Source of the DNA: Inia geoffrensis
Taxonomy: Eukaryota; Chordata; Mammalia; Artiodactyla; Iniidae
Assembly: GCA_036417435.1 (NCBI GenBank)
Contig: CM070900.1
Span: forward strand, 167,204,815 to 167,268,814
Reading direction: 5' to 3'
DNA: 64,000 nt
A program made the position numbers and the translations under genes. Positions within the stretch are counted from its first letter, which is position 1. Each line of letters begins with the position of its first letter. The notes beneath the pieces were generated by a model, which did not search any database, was not told the DNA's origin, and worked only from the letters and a program-made list of their open reading frames with translations. Positions 35,732 to 45,497 of this stretch are shown piece after piece.

Positions 35732-36020
35732 GGGGCTTCCCTGGTGGCACAGTGGTTGAGAATCTGCCTGCTAATGCAGGGGACACGGGTTCAAGCCCTG
35801 GTCTGGAAGGATCCCACATGCCATGGAGCAACTAGGCCCGTGAGCCACAACTACTGAGCCTGTGCATCTGGAGCCTGTGCTATGCAACAAGAGAGACCGC
35901 GATAGTGAGAGGCCCATGCACCACGATGAAGAGTGGCCCCCGCTTGCCACAGCTAGAGAAAGCTCTCGCTCAGAAGTGAAGACCCAACACAGCAAAAATA
36001 ATAAAATAAATAAATTCCTA
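35732..36020 (+). mobile_element. CHR-type SINE, longer variant
   Basis: Starts 'gggcttccctggtggcacag' like the others but continues past the usual 3' end. The extra segment 'caccacgatgaagagtggcc' ... 'gaagtgaagacccaacacag' precedes a tail of AATAAA-type units. The extra 3' domain and higher divergence mark an older CHR subfamily than the short copies. A target-site duplication is not clear because both flanks are A-rich. Confidence 0.93.
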
Positions 36021-37370
36021 CCCCCAACATCTTCTAAAAAAAATTAATAACATTTATGTTCGATCTGATATTGTTTGATTTAACCAGTTTATTGTAAAGG
36101 TTAGAATAAAAGTACCAAAATTTTTATGGAAACTCTCATTTAATTCTTTCAGATTTTGCCATTGTTAACTAAAAGGGTATTGTTACATGAAGTCCTTTCA
36201 GCCTTCATTAAAATTCTGTAGAAGCATTCCGTATGAGGACTAAAATCAGTAGTCGTGTTTTGTATACTTCATAATCATTGAACTGGGTTTATTTTTCAAT
36301 ATCCCTAGGGTGTTCAGCTTTTGAAAACTCACTTGCAGCTGAGATGATTCTTTTCTAAAATATTTCTTTATTCCCAGTAACACAACATAATAGGTTCTGT
36401 TTGTACTTTTACAATGAATCAACTAATTTGCAATCACAGCAGATCTTAAGTTTTCCTCATTCAGAATGTTTTAAACTGCCAGGGCTTATAATCATTCAAT
36501 TAATGTTTGCTGAGTGAATTAATTTCATGTATATTTTTGCTAACTCCTCTCTTAGTAAGAAGGTCTCTGTACCAAAGCATCAAGTTATGATCTTGGTGTT
36601 TTTTTTTGTTTTTTTGTTGACATCTAATGATAGGTCAGGGGGAACTATTTCTGAAGATATCTTGTTAACCTTTTAAAGTCTAATATATGTGATGCAACTG
36701 TTTCTGTGTCAAACTAATTATTTTACTAAAACATTAAATTTAAAATACCAGGAAGGGTTATTCTGAAATCAATATACTTAAAACATCAATTTTCAACTTT
36801 ATAGGAAATGTAAAGTTTTTAATGAGTTTGAGATAAGAACATTTGAGTTTGCAATCTGGATTTCTCATTTAAATATGAAATTGGGCAATTTATTTAAAAT
36901 AATTGTATTTAAATAATTTAAAATAATTGTATTTAAAATATTTAAAATAATTGTTCCTCAGTTTCCTAATAAATTAACCTGTTATAATAAACACATATGA
37001 CTCTGTATATATATATGTTTATAATCAGTCACACTAAAGGATATGGGTATTAACCTAGGAGGCATATCACTTCAGCAGTTAGCAAAAATGAGTAGTTAAT
37101 TCAGAATCATGATAAGTGGAAAATCACGCATTTAGACATAGGATAAAATAGTCTGATTTAAATCAACAACAGATCTAAAGGTATCCTTGCTGCTTGGATC
37201 TAAAAACAGACAAAGCAAAGGTAGAGTTAAATCCGACCTCAGATGAGTCCATGTTGCTACACTCTCAAAGGATGCATGTAGAGATTAAATATAAATATCA
37301 TCTCTTTCTCGTTCCATTTATTTGGTACCTCTGCTGTATTGCTTCAGATGTTTTTGGGAGTGATCAGTAA
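36021..37370. other. unassigned AT-rich DNA
   Basis: No gene was recognised. It holds a short L2/MIR-like phrase near 36490-36525 ('cattcaattaatgtttgctg') and a 24-bp tandem repeat at 36896-36955. Confidence 0.55.
36896..36955. repeat. 24-bp AT-only tandem repeat, about 2.5 copies
   Basis: Units at 36896-36919, 36920-36943 and 36944-36955 (partial). Each starts 'aaaataattg'; the two full units differ by about two bases. Confidence 0.9.
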
Positions 37371-37456
37371 CTATTTTATTTTTTATAACCATTTTTTATG
37401 GAAGTAGAGTTAATTTACAGTGTTGGGTTAGTTTCAAGTATAGAGTAAAGCTATTC

Positions 37457-37458
<2 letters not shown>

Positions 37459-37490
<32 letters not shown>
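37459..37490. repeat. (GT)16 microsatellite
   Basis: Uninterrupted GT run inside the 3'UTR of the antisense L1. Confidence 0.97.
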
Positions 37491-37492
<2 letters not shown>

Positions 37493-37854
37493 TCTTTTTC
37501 AGATTCTTTTCCATTATAGCTTATTACAGGATACTGAATATAGTTCCTTGTGCTATACAGTAGGTCCTCATTGTTTATCTATTTTATATATATTAGTGTG
37601 TATATGTTAATCCCAAACTCCTAATTTATCTTTCCCCTCACCCCCTGCTTTGGTAACCATAAGTTTGTTTTCTATGTCTGAAAGTCTATTTCTGTTTTGT
37701 AAATAAGTTCATTTGTAATTTTTTTTAGATTGCACATATAAGTGATATCATATGATATTTGTCTTTCTCTGTCTGACTTCACTTAGTATGATAATCTCTA
37801 GGTCCATCCATGTTGCTGTGGCATTATTTCAATCTTTTTATGGCTGAGTATTAT

Positions 37855-37932
37855 GTCTCTGTGTGTGTATATACATATATATATATGTGTGTGTGTATAT
37901 ATATATATATATATACACACACACATACATAC
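37855..37932. repeat. compound TG/TA/CA microsatellite with perfect palindrome
   Basis: Alternating GT, TA and CA blocks. Positions 37884-37927 form a perfect 44-nt inverted repeat: TG units, then an 18-nt AT core, then CA units. Confidence 0.95.
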
Positions 37933-38233
37933 CACATCTTCTTTACCCATTCATCTTTTGATGGACATTTAGGTTGCTTACATGTCTTGGCTATTGTAAG
38001 TAGTGCTGCTATGATCATTGGGGCTCATGTATCTTTTCAAATTAAAATTTTCTCTGGGTATATGCCCAGGAATGGGATTGCAGGATCATATGATAACTCA
38101 ATTTTTCTAGTTTTGTAAGAAACCTCTATACTGTTCTCTATAAGGGCTGTACCAATTTACATTCCACCAACAGTATTGGATGGTCCCTTTTTTCTCCACA
38201 CCCTCTCCAGAATTTATTATTTTTAGACTTTTT

Positions 38234-38549
38234 TTTTTTTTTTAAGATGTTGGGGTTAGGAGTTTATTAATTAATTTATTTATTTTTGCTGTGTTGGGTC
38301 TTCATTTCTTGTGCAAGGGCTTTCTCTAGTTGTGGCAAGCAGGGGCCACTCTTCATCGCGGTGCATGGGCCTCTCACTATCACAGCCTCTCTTGTTGTGG
38401 AGCACAGGCTCCAGACACGCAGGCTCAGTAGTTGTGGCTCACGGGCCTAGTTGTTCCGCGGCATATGGGATCCTCCCAGACCAGGGCTTGAACCCGTGTC
38501 CCCTGCATTAGCAGGCAGATTCTCAACCACTGCGCAACCAGGGAAGCCC
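38234..38549 (-). mobile_element. CHR-type SINE, longer variant, antisense, inside L1
   Basis: Antisense longer-type SINE with the extra 3' segment ('gctgtgttgggtcttcattt', 'gtggcaagcaggggccactc') and the standard head 'accagggaagcc'. The flanks 'tatttttagacttttt' (38218-38233) and 'tatttgtagacttttt' (38550-38565) are a 15/16-matching target-site duplication of L1 sequence, so the SINE is younger than the L1. Confidence 0.95.
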
Positions 38550-38920
38550 TATTTGTAGACTTTTTAATGATGGCCATTCTAATTGGTGTGAAAGATACCT
38601 CATTATAGTTTTGATTTGCATTTCTCTAATAATTAGTGATATTGAGCATTTTTTCATGTACTTTTTGGCCATTTGTATGTCTTCTTTGGAGAAATGTCTG
38701 TTTAGATCTTCTGCCCATTTTCTGATTGGGTTTTTTTTTTTTTTTAAATTAAGTTGTATGAGCTGTTTGTATTGATATATTTTGGAAATTAATCCCTTGT
38801 CAGTAGCATCGTTTGCAAATATTTTCCCCCAGTCTGTGTCTTTTTGTTTTGTTGATGGTTCACTTTGCTGTGCAAAAGTTTTTACGTTTAATTAGGTTCC
38901 ATTTGTTTATTTTCTTTTTT

Positions 38921-39042
38921 TTTTCTTTTCTTTTTTTTTTGCAGTACACGGGCCTCTCACTGTTGTGGCCTCTCCCGTTGCGGAGCACAGGCTCCGGACA
39001 CGCATGCTTAGCAGCCATGGCTCACGGGCCCAGCCACTCAGC
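38921..39042 (-). mobile_element. 5'-truncated CHR-type SINE, antisense, inside L1
   Basis: Only the 3' half of the SINE is present: T run, 'gcagtacacgggcctctcac' to 'ggcccagccactc'. The tRNA-like head with A and B boxes is missing. L1 sequence resumes at 'ttattttcattttt' (39043-39056), which repeats the upstream 'ttattttctttttt' at 38908. This indicates a genuine truncated insertion and not a later deletion. Confidence 0.88.
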
Positions 39043-40307
39043 TTATTTTCATTTTTATTTCCATTACTCTGGGAGAGGGATCCAAAAAAATATTGCTATG
39101 ATTTATGTCGAAAGAGTGTTTTGCCTATGTTTCCTCTATGAGTTTTGTAATATCTAATCTTGCATTTAGGTCTTTAATTCATTTTGAGTTTAATTTTGTA
39201 TATGGTGTTGGAAAATGTCCTAATTTTATTGTGTTACATATAGCTCTCCACTTTTCCCAGCACCATGTATTGAAGAGACTGTCTTTTCTCCACTGTGTAT
39301 ACTTTGTCATAGAGTAATTGACCATAAGTGCATGAGTTTATTGCTGGGCTTTCTATCCTATTCCATTGATCTCTATGTCTGTTTTTGTGCCAGTACCATA
39401 CGTTTTATAATGAATGTAGCTTTGTACTATGGTCTGAAGACAGGGAGCATGATTCCTCCAGCTCCATTCTTCTTTCTCAAGATTGTTTTGGCTATTTGGG
39501 GTCTTTTGTGTTTCCATGCAAAAAAAAAAAAAAAAACTTCTAGTTCTGCTCACTATTGTTCTAATTCACTAACAATGAGTTACCTGAAAAATAAATTAAT
39601 AAAACAATCCCATTTACAATAGATAGCATTAAAAGAAAGAGAAAAAGAAAACAGGTATAAATTTAATCAATAAGGTGAAAAATCTGTATACTGAAACCTA
39701 TGAGTACTAATGAAGAAATTGAAGAAGATACAAATAAATGGAATGATACTCTGTGTTCATGGATTGGAAGAGTGAATATTGTTATAATGTCCATGCTACC
39801 CAAGGTTATGTACAGACTAAATGAAATCCCTATCAAAATCCCAATGGCATTTTTCACAGAAATATAAAAAGCAATGCTAAATTCATATGGAACCACAGGA
39901 GACCCTGAAGAGCCAAAGCAATCTTGAGAAAGAATAATACTATAGATATCACACTTCCTGATTTCAATCTGTATTACATAGCTGTAGTAGTCAAAACAGC
40001 ATGGTACTAGCATTAAAACAGACACATAGACTGATGGGACACAGTAAAGAGTCCAGAAATGCATGCATGTATGGTCAACTAATCTTTGACAAGGCACCAA
40101 AAATATACAATGGGGAAAGGATAGTCTCTTCAGTAAATGGTGTTAGTAAAATTGGATAGCCAAAAACAAAATACTGTAATTGGATCCTTATTTTACACCA
40201 AGCACAAAATGGATTAAAAACTTAAATGTGAGACCTGAAACCATAAAATTTCTATGAAAAGAACCTAAGAGACAAACTCCTTGTCATTGGTTTTGGCAGT
40301 GTTTTTT

Positions 40308-40522
40308 TTTTTGTTTGCTTTTTGTTTTTTTTGCAGTACACGGGCCTCTCACTGCTGTGGCCTCTCCCGTTGCAGAGCACAGGCTCCAGACGCGCAGGCT
40401 CAGCAGCCATGGCTCGTGGGCCCAGCCACTCTGCGGCATGTGGGATCCTCCCGGACTGGGGCACAAACCCGTGTATCCTGCATCAGCAGGCGGACTCTCA
40501 ACCACTGCGCCACCAGGGAAGC
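40308..40522 (-). mobile_element. CHR-type SINE, antisense, inside L1
   Basis: Full-length short-type SINE with a T/G-rich tail on the + strand left side. The target-site duplication 'ttggcagtgtttttt' (40293-40307) against 'ttggcaatggtttttt' (40525-40540) lies in L1 ORF2 sequence. Confidence 0.94.
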
Positions 40523-40884
40523 ACTTGGCAATGGTTTTTTGATAAAACATCAAAAGCATAGGTAAAAAAAGCAAAAATAAAAAGTAAAAATGTAGGACTA
40601 TATCAAATTTAAAAGTTTTTACACAGCAAAAGAAATAATCAACTTCTGGCAACCTACAGAATGGGTGAAAATATTTGCAGATCATCTATCTGATAAAAGG
40701 TTAATATCCAAAATACATAAAGGATGACTCCAACTCAAGAGCAAAAAACAAATACTACAGATAAAAAATGGTTAAAATTTTGAGTAGACATTTCTCCAAA
40801 GAAGACATACAGTGGCCTACAGGATATGAAAATATGCTCAACATCACTAATCATCAGAACAATGCAAGTCAAAACCACAATGAG

Positions 40885-41088
40885 GGCTTCCCTGGTGGCG
40901 CAGTGATTGAGAGTCCGCCTGCTGATGCAGGGGACACGGGTTCGTGCCCCAGTCCGGGAAGTTCCCTCATGCTGCGGAGCGGCTAGGCCCGTGAGCCATG
41001 GCCGCTGAGCCTGCACGTCTGGAGCCTGTGCTCTGCCACGGGAGAGGCCACAACAGTGAGAGGACCGCGTACCAAAAAAAAAAAAAAA
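40885..41088 (+). mobile_element. CHR-type SINE, inside L1
   Basis: Well-preserved copy starting 'ggcttccctggtggcgcagt' with B-box-like 'cgggttcgtgcccc', retained CpGs and a poly(A) tail. A perfect 14-bp target-site duplication 'aaaaccacaatgag' flanks it (40871-40884 and 41089-41102). It is one of the youngest insertions in the window by appearance. Confidence 0.97.
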
Positions 41089-41235
41089 AAAACCACAATG
41101 AGACATTACTTTATACCTGTTAGGATGGCTACTATCAAAAACACAAGAGATAACAAGTGTTGATAAGGGTGTGGAGAAAAGAGAATCCTTGTACATTTTT
41201 GATGAGAATGTATCAATAAATGGGTTCCACTACCA

Positions 41236-41662
41236 TGGAAAAAAGTATAGAGGTTATTTATGTAAAACAGGGGAAATATATATAATCAGGCACTGATTTC
41301 ATAAACAGTAGAACCTCTCAATAATATTATGTCATAAACTCATCAGAAGCAATATGTTTTAAAGTATTTAATGCCATATATTACATGAAGATTAGGTTAT
41401 AAAGAAGCCAGAAGTTATCTTATTAGAAGGTATAAAAATTATAAAGCAAGATATTGCAGCTCACTTATTTTCAGGTGATTTTAATTTATTCTTTTTGCTT
41501 ATCTATATATTCAACAATAAATATTGATTTTTTAATAAACAAAGAAAATTATTCATTTTTTAGCAATGATTTTTGATCACTTCAAAATTATCAATATCAA
41601 AATAACTAAAATATTACATGGTATTTAACGTTCCAAAATTTTAAAAAAATCATTTTAGCATT
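41236..41662. other. unassigned AT-rich DNA
   Basis: No gene or repeat was recognised between the L1 fragment and the LTR. Confidence 0.6.
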
Positions 41663-42022
41663 TGCCATGGTAGAATTTCTTCCCTCCCAAATTCATATGT
41701 TGAAGCCCTAATCCCCAGTGCAATGTTATTTGTAAGTGGGGTATTCAGAAAGTAGTTAAGCTTAGGTGGGATCATAAGGGTAGGAACACCATGATAGAAA
41801 GAGTGTCCTTATAAGAGGTGGAAGAGACCACAGCTTACTCCATCATGTAAGAACACAGAAGACAGCCACGTGCCTATAATCCAGAAGGAGACCTCTCACC
41901 AGGAAACAAATCTGCCTGCACCTTGAACTTGGACTTCCCAGCCTCAAAAATTGAGAAATAAATGTTGTTTAAACTACCTAGTCTATGATTTTTTGCTACA
42001 GCAGCCCTAACTGACTAAGCCA
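41663..42022 (+). mobile_element. MaLR solo LTR (MLT1/MST group)
   Basis: TG...CA element of about 360 bp. In order it has 'attcatatgttgaagcccta', 'gtccttataagaggtggaag', 'atctgcctgcaccttgaact', the poly(A) signal in 'gagaaataaatgttgtttaa', and the terminal 'cagccctaactgactaagcc'. These are the standard landmarks of ERVL-MaLR LTRs. No internal retroviral region adjoins it. The flanking 5-mers 'gcatt' and 'gattt' match only partly. Confidence 0.85.
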
Positions 42023-45000
42023 GATTTCATTTGGAAATTGATAATACTTCCTTGAAAGTAAAAATATGCTTAGAAATGGTCCTTATGCCAACAATGCCCT
42101 TTCAAATGTTCTGCAAGGTTTTTCTTTTTGTAGAAATGATTTTCAGAACATTCAAGTTATAGGACACACTCTCTTTCCTTTCCCAAGAAAGCAGTCAATA
42201 CTGATGGAGTGCATAGGCCAGTATGGATTAGAGTAATTTTCCTGTATGAATTTAGATCCTGAAAAGACGTTATATAAAATAACTGATGCAAAAGACTGTA
42301 AAACCATTCACAACCTTCACCTGTTCTAATACCTAGAGCAATTATTTTGCAAAATTATTCTGAGGTATGAGTTCCTTCCTATATATGAAAAAAAAAACAC
42401 ATTATACTTCTTTTGAATGTAAACCTAGTTGAGTAAAAATAAATGTGCATAGAAATATGGATATCCTTTTCTGTTTGGGGTGAATAAGTAACAATATATT
42501 TTAATGACGCCTAAGCAAGATAAGGTCATTTGAAGGCTGTGATTTTATGACAATTATTTGTCTATGGAAGCATACTAGATTAAAGATAAATGCACTATAT
42601 AAATGGCTCTTGAAAAAGCTAATGGTACATTGTGTCTTCTGCCATCATTCATATGATATTCAACTAACAATACAAAATGGCTTAAATTGTCCTTTTGAAA
42701 ACATTATAGTTATTCATAAAGTTCTCTAGACTCCTTTCTGACACCTGCTCAAGGCACATTGGAATTAGGTTAGGGAATACAGTTGGACACTTTTGTATTT
42801 GAAATGTGTCATAAGAAAATTCTATAGAGACTTTGAGAATAATTTAAGACACCAAAAATTTACATAAAATCCATTGAAATAAATTCTATATTTAAAAGTA
42901 AAACTGAAATTCACACTATTTCATTATCTAATAGAATAGATCCATCTTTTTATGTATTATGGGAGATATAAAATAACCATTTGCTTTGTAATGTGAAAAA
43001 AACAAACTGATACTATTTATAGTTAATAAGGTTCCCCACTAGGAAAAATTCAGGAGAATCAAATATATATATATATATAGCATTTAAAGCAAAGGAGTTC
43101 ATTCAAGTAGTGTCAATTAAAAAGTATGCCTTTCCTACATATATCCTAGAGATTACCAGTTTAAAAATATAATATGGCAAAACGTTCACATTAATAAAAT
43201 CAACTACATTAAAACTATCAAGTACTTTAAAATAATGCCATTAAGAACGTGCAAGACATTAAGCTGCATACACCAAAATGTAAGAAAGCATATGAGAAAA
43301 TTTGAATGTGAGAGAGCTTATGTCTCTTGGTTCAGAAGACAATATTGTGTAAATATCAATACTCAACCTTTATCTTTAAATTCAATGTATCCTAATGAAA
43401 ATAGCAACAAGATTATTTGGAGAATTTGGCAAGCCCATTTTAAAATTCTTATGAAAAAGTAAATGTGCAAAAGAATAACCCACACAAAATTTGTTAATGG
43501 ATTTTATTCTTCTCCTTAAGAAGAAAGAATGGATCTTTTAATTTATGGTACAAAATATCTATTTCATCATCCTGTGCATGAATCATTTATTTGGAAGGAG
43601 CAATATCTGGGAAAATATTAAAAGTATTCTGATTATTGTTCATGATATTTTATATTTTTATTAACTATGCATTATACATAAATGATACTGAAAGTGGTAA
43701 TAAATTATACAAATATTTATAAAATATGTAATTATGTATTTGATTATATAAGACACATTAAATATACATTAAGCATACATATACACATAGAGAGCATATA
43801 CATGCATACACACACACATATATATAATTATATTTTAGACATACTTGTTAAAATAAAATATTTCCATGACAATTAAGCTTACATGTATGTCTGAGCCTAA
43901 ATATATTGATATGATATTCAATATACCAGCCTTCACATTTTAAAAAGTGTTGAATTGTACTTTCATTTTATTTACTTGAAATTGGCTTCAGGATACTTTA
44001 TGTTGAATCTCACAAATATACAAATACTTTGTAGATTTTATTACATACAATTTAAACGAATATTAACTTATGAACATGGCCTCTATATTTTAATTGTCTA
44101 GCTTATAAAATATGTTGTCAATCTAGATTCCTTAACAACCTAATAGAAGCTGATTTATATTTTGTTTCTAAATATCTTGTGGAAAGTTATTAATAGGAAT
44201 GAGACTTTTTGTTCCTTATGTAAAGTCTTAATTCTTGACTTTATTTCCATCCATTTAAATTCTCAACATAAGCCAAATTACCTTGAAATACTTGTGGATC
44301 TCAGATGTCCCTTCAAGATCAGAGAACAGCAGTCGTTCTCCTTTTAAGTATAAAAATAGATTAGCACCTGTTTTACAAAGTAATCACCCATATAATGGTA
44401 ATGTTAGTATTCCTGGTGAATATGAACTAGAAATTAGTATTGAACAATTCTACAAAGAGTTAAAGCCACAAGGTGATTCCACCATGAGGTCCTGTCTCTG
44501 GCTCCTAATCACCCCTTTCATTTGGGGGTATCTCACTATTGACTACAGCCACTATCAAGTTGTTTTGGATACACTCAGAGTTTTAATACTGTGTAAAAAC
44601 ACAAGCTACCAACTACTCTGCAGAAAGAGGCACAAAGTTATAATGTTCAAACATGTGTGATAATACACCAGGGGAATACTTGACCTCAAAACTTTTTGAC
44701 TTTCAATGAAGAAAGTTTTGAAAGGAAGTAGCAGAGCCTAGCACAGTCCATTATGAGTAGAACGTTTATATCTAATAAATAGTATCATTTAAATCAAAGT
44801 AAGCCAAACTTAAGGAAAAAGTTTACATGGTGATAAAATTTATTTTCTGATCAATTGTTATAACTTCCAAGCGTTAATTGTCCTTAAACTACTTTTCCTT
44901 TCCTAGGAATTATGTAATATCCAATTAACTCACGAAATGGGCTTCTTTTCTGGGCTCCTTTGAAATCAGTAAAATTAAGCAGTTAGACCGGGTGTTCTTT

Positions 45001-45234
45001 ACTGCTACCTAGTTATTATGTAAAATAGAGGATACCTAATTAAATTTGAAATTCAGATAAACAGTAAATAATTTCTTAGTATAATTTTTAGTAAAAATAA
45101 AAGTATGTCACTGGTATTATAACCAACCACCAATATTTGGGATATATTTATACTAAAAAATAAAATCTCTTGTTTATCAGAAATTTAAATTTAATTGGAT
45201 GTTCTCTCTCTACTTTCTAAATCTGGCAACCCTA
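42023..45234. other. unassigned AT-rich DNA
   Basis: No gene was recognised. Short AT and CA runs occur near 43060-43080 and 43807-43830. A 125-aa + frame at 44283-44660 lies in a slightly less AT-rich patch. It resembles no family I know and has no coding signature I can defend. Confidence 0.55.
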
Positions 45235-45497
45235 CTACTACTGCAGCTACTACTTCTACTACTACTGCTGGCTAACGTTTATTGCTGGCTTAACATGTGT
45301 CATATACTGTTACATGCATTGTCTCATGACCCTCACAGAAATCACACAAGGTGGATGTTATTATTACGATGCCTATTTTACCAAAAAGAAAACTAAAGCA
45401 AAGAGAGGCTAAATAACTTGACAAAGGCCACACATCAAGTGGTGTGGCTGGTTTCAAAACCATTCATTTTAGATTCAGAGTCCACATTATTATAATC
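45235..45497 (-). mobile_element. MIR SINE, near full length, antisense
   Basis: After a CTA-rich lead, the + strand reads 'ggctaacgtttattgctggc', 'acatgcattgtctcatgac', 'cctattttaccaaaaagaaa', 'gagaggctaaataacttgac' and 'ccacacatcaagtggtgtgg', the full reverse-complement order of MIR. Divergence fits this ancient family. The 65-aa Leu-rich frame at 45199-45396 comes from the CTA run. Confidence 0.85.

Larger units (their letters stand above)
37371..39550 (-). mobile_element. 5'-truncated L1 LINE (copy E), antisense, with two SINE insertions
   Basis: On the minus strand the element runs from inside ORF2 (39550, the 'ttctagttctg' position of the polymerase region) to a 3'UTR ending near 37371 ('ttatggaagtagagttaatt' on the + strand). 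Recurrent antisense L1 phrases are 'ggctgagtattatgtctctg', 'atgcccaggaatgggattgc' and 'tggccattctaattggtgtg'. It is interrupted by SINEs at 38234-38549 and 38921-39042 and by two microsatellites. An A18 run at 39520-39537 replaces about 20 bp of expected ORF2 sequence. ORF2 is broken throughout. Confidence 0.88.
39555..41235 (+). mobile_element. old L1 LINE fragment (copy F), ORF2 C-terminal half, + strand
   Basis: Sense ORF2 sequence runs from the region after the polymerase active site ('ctaattcactaacaatgagt', 'caatcccatttacaatagat') through 'catggattggaagagtgaat' and 'ctgtattacatagctgtagt' to the C-terminal 'gataagggtgtggagaaaag' and 'ccatggaaaaaagtatagag'. No 3'UTR or poly(A) follows, so it is broken at both ends. 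It is more diverged than copies A and B. Two SINEs interrupt it. Confidence 0.88.

Noticed and set aside
40885..41088. tRNA gene, because A- and B-box-like motifs are present
   Set aside because: The motifs belong to the SINE head. No cloverleaf with a complete acceptor stem could be formed by eye.
37371..41235. Single L1 with twin-priming inversion
   Set aside because: The two opposite pieces cover overlapping parts of ORF2, whereas twin priming gives adjacent, non-overlapping parts.
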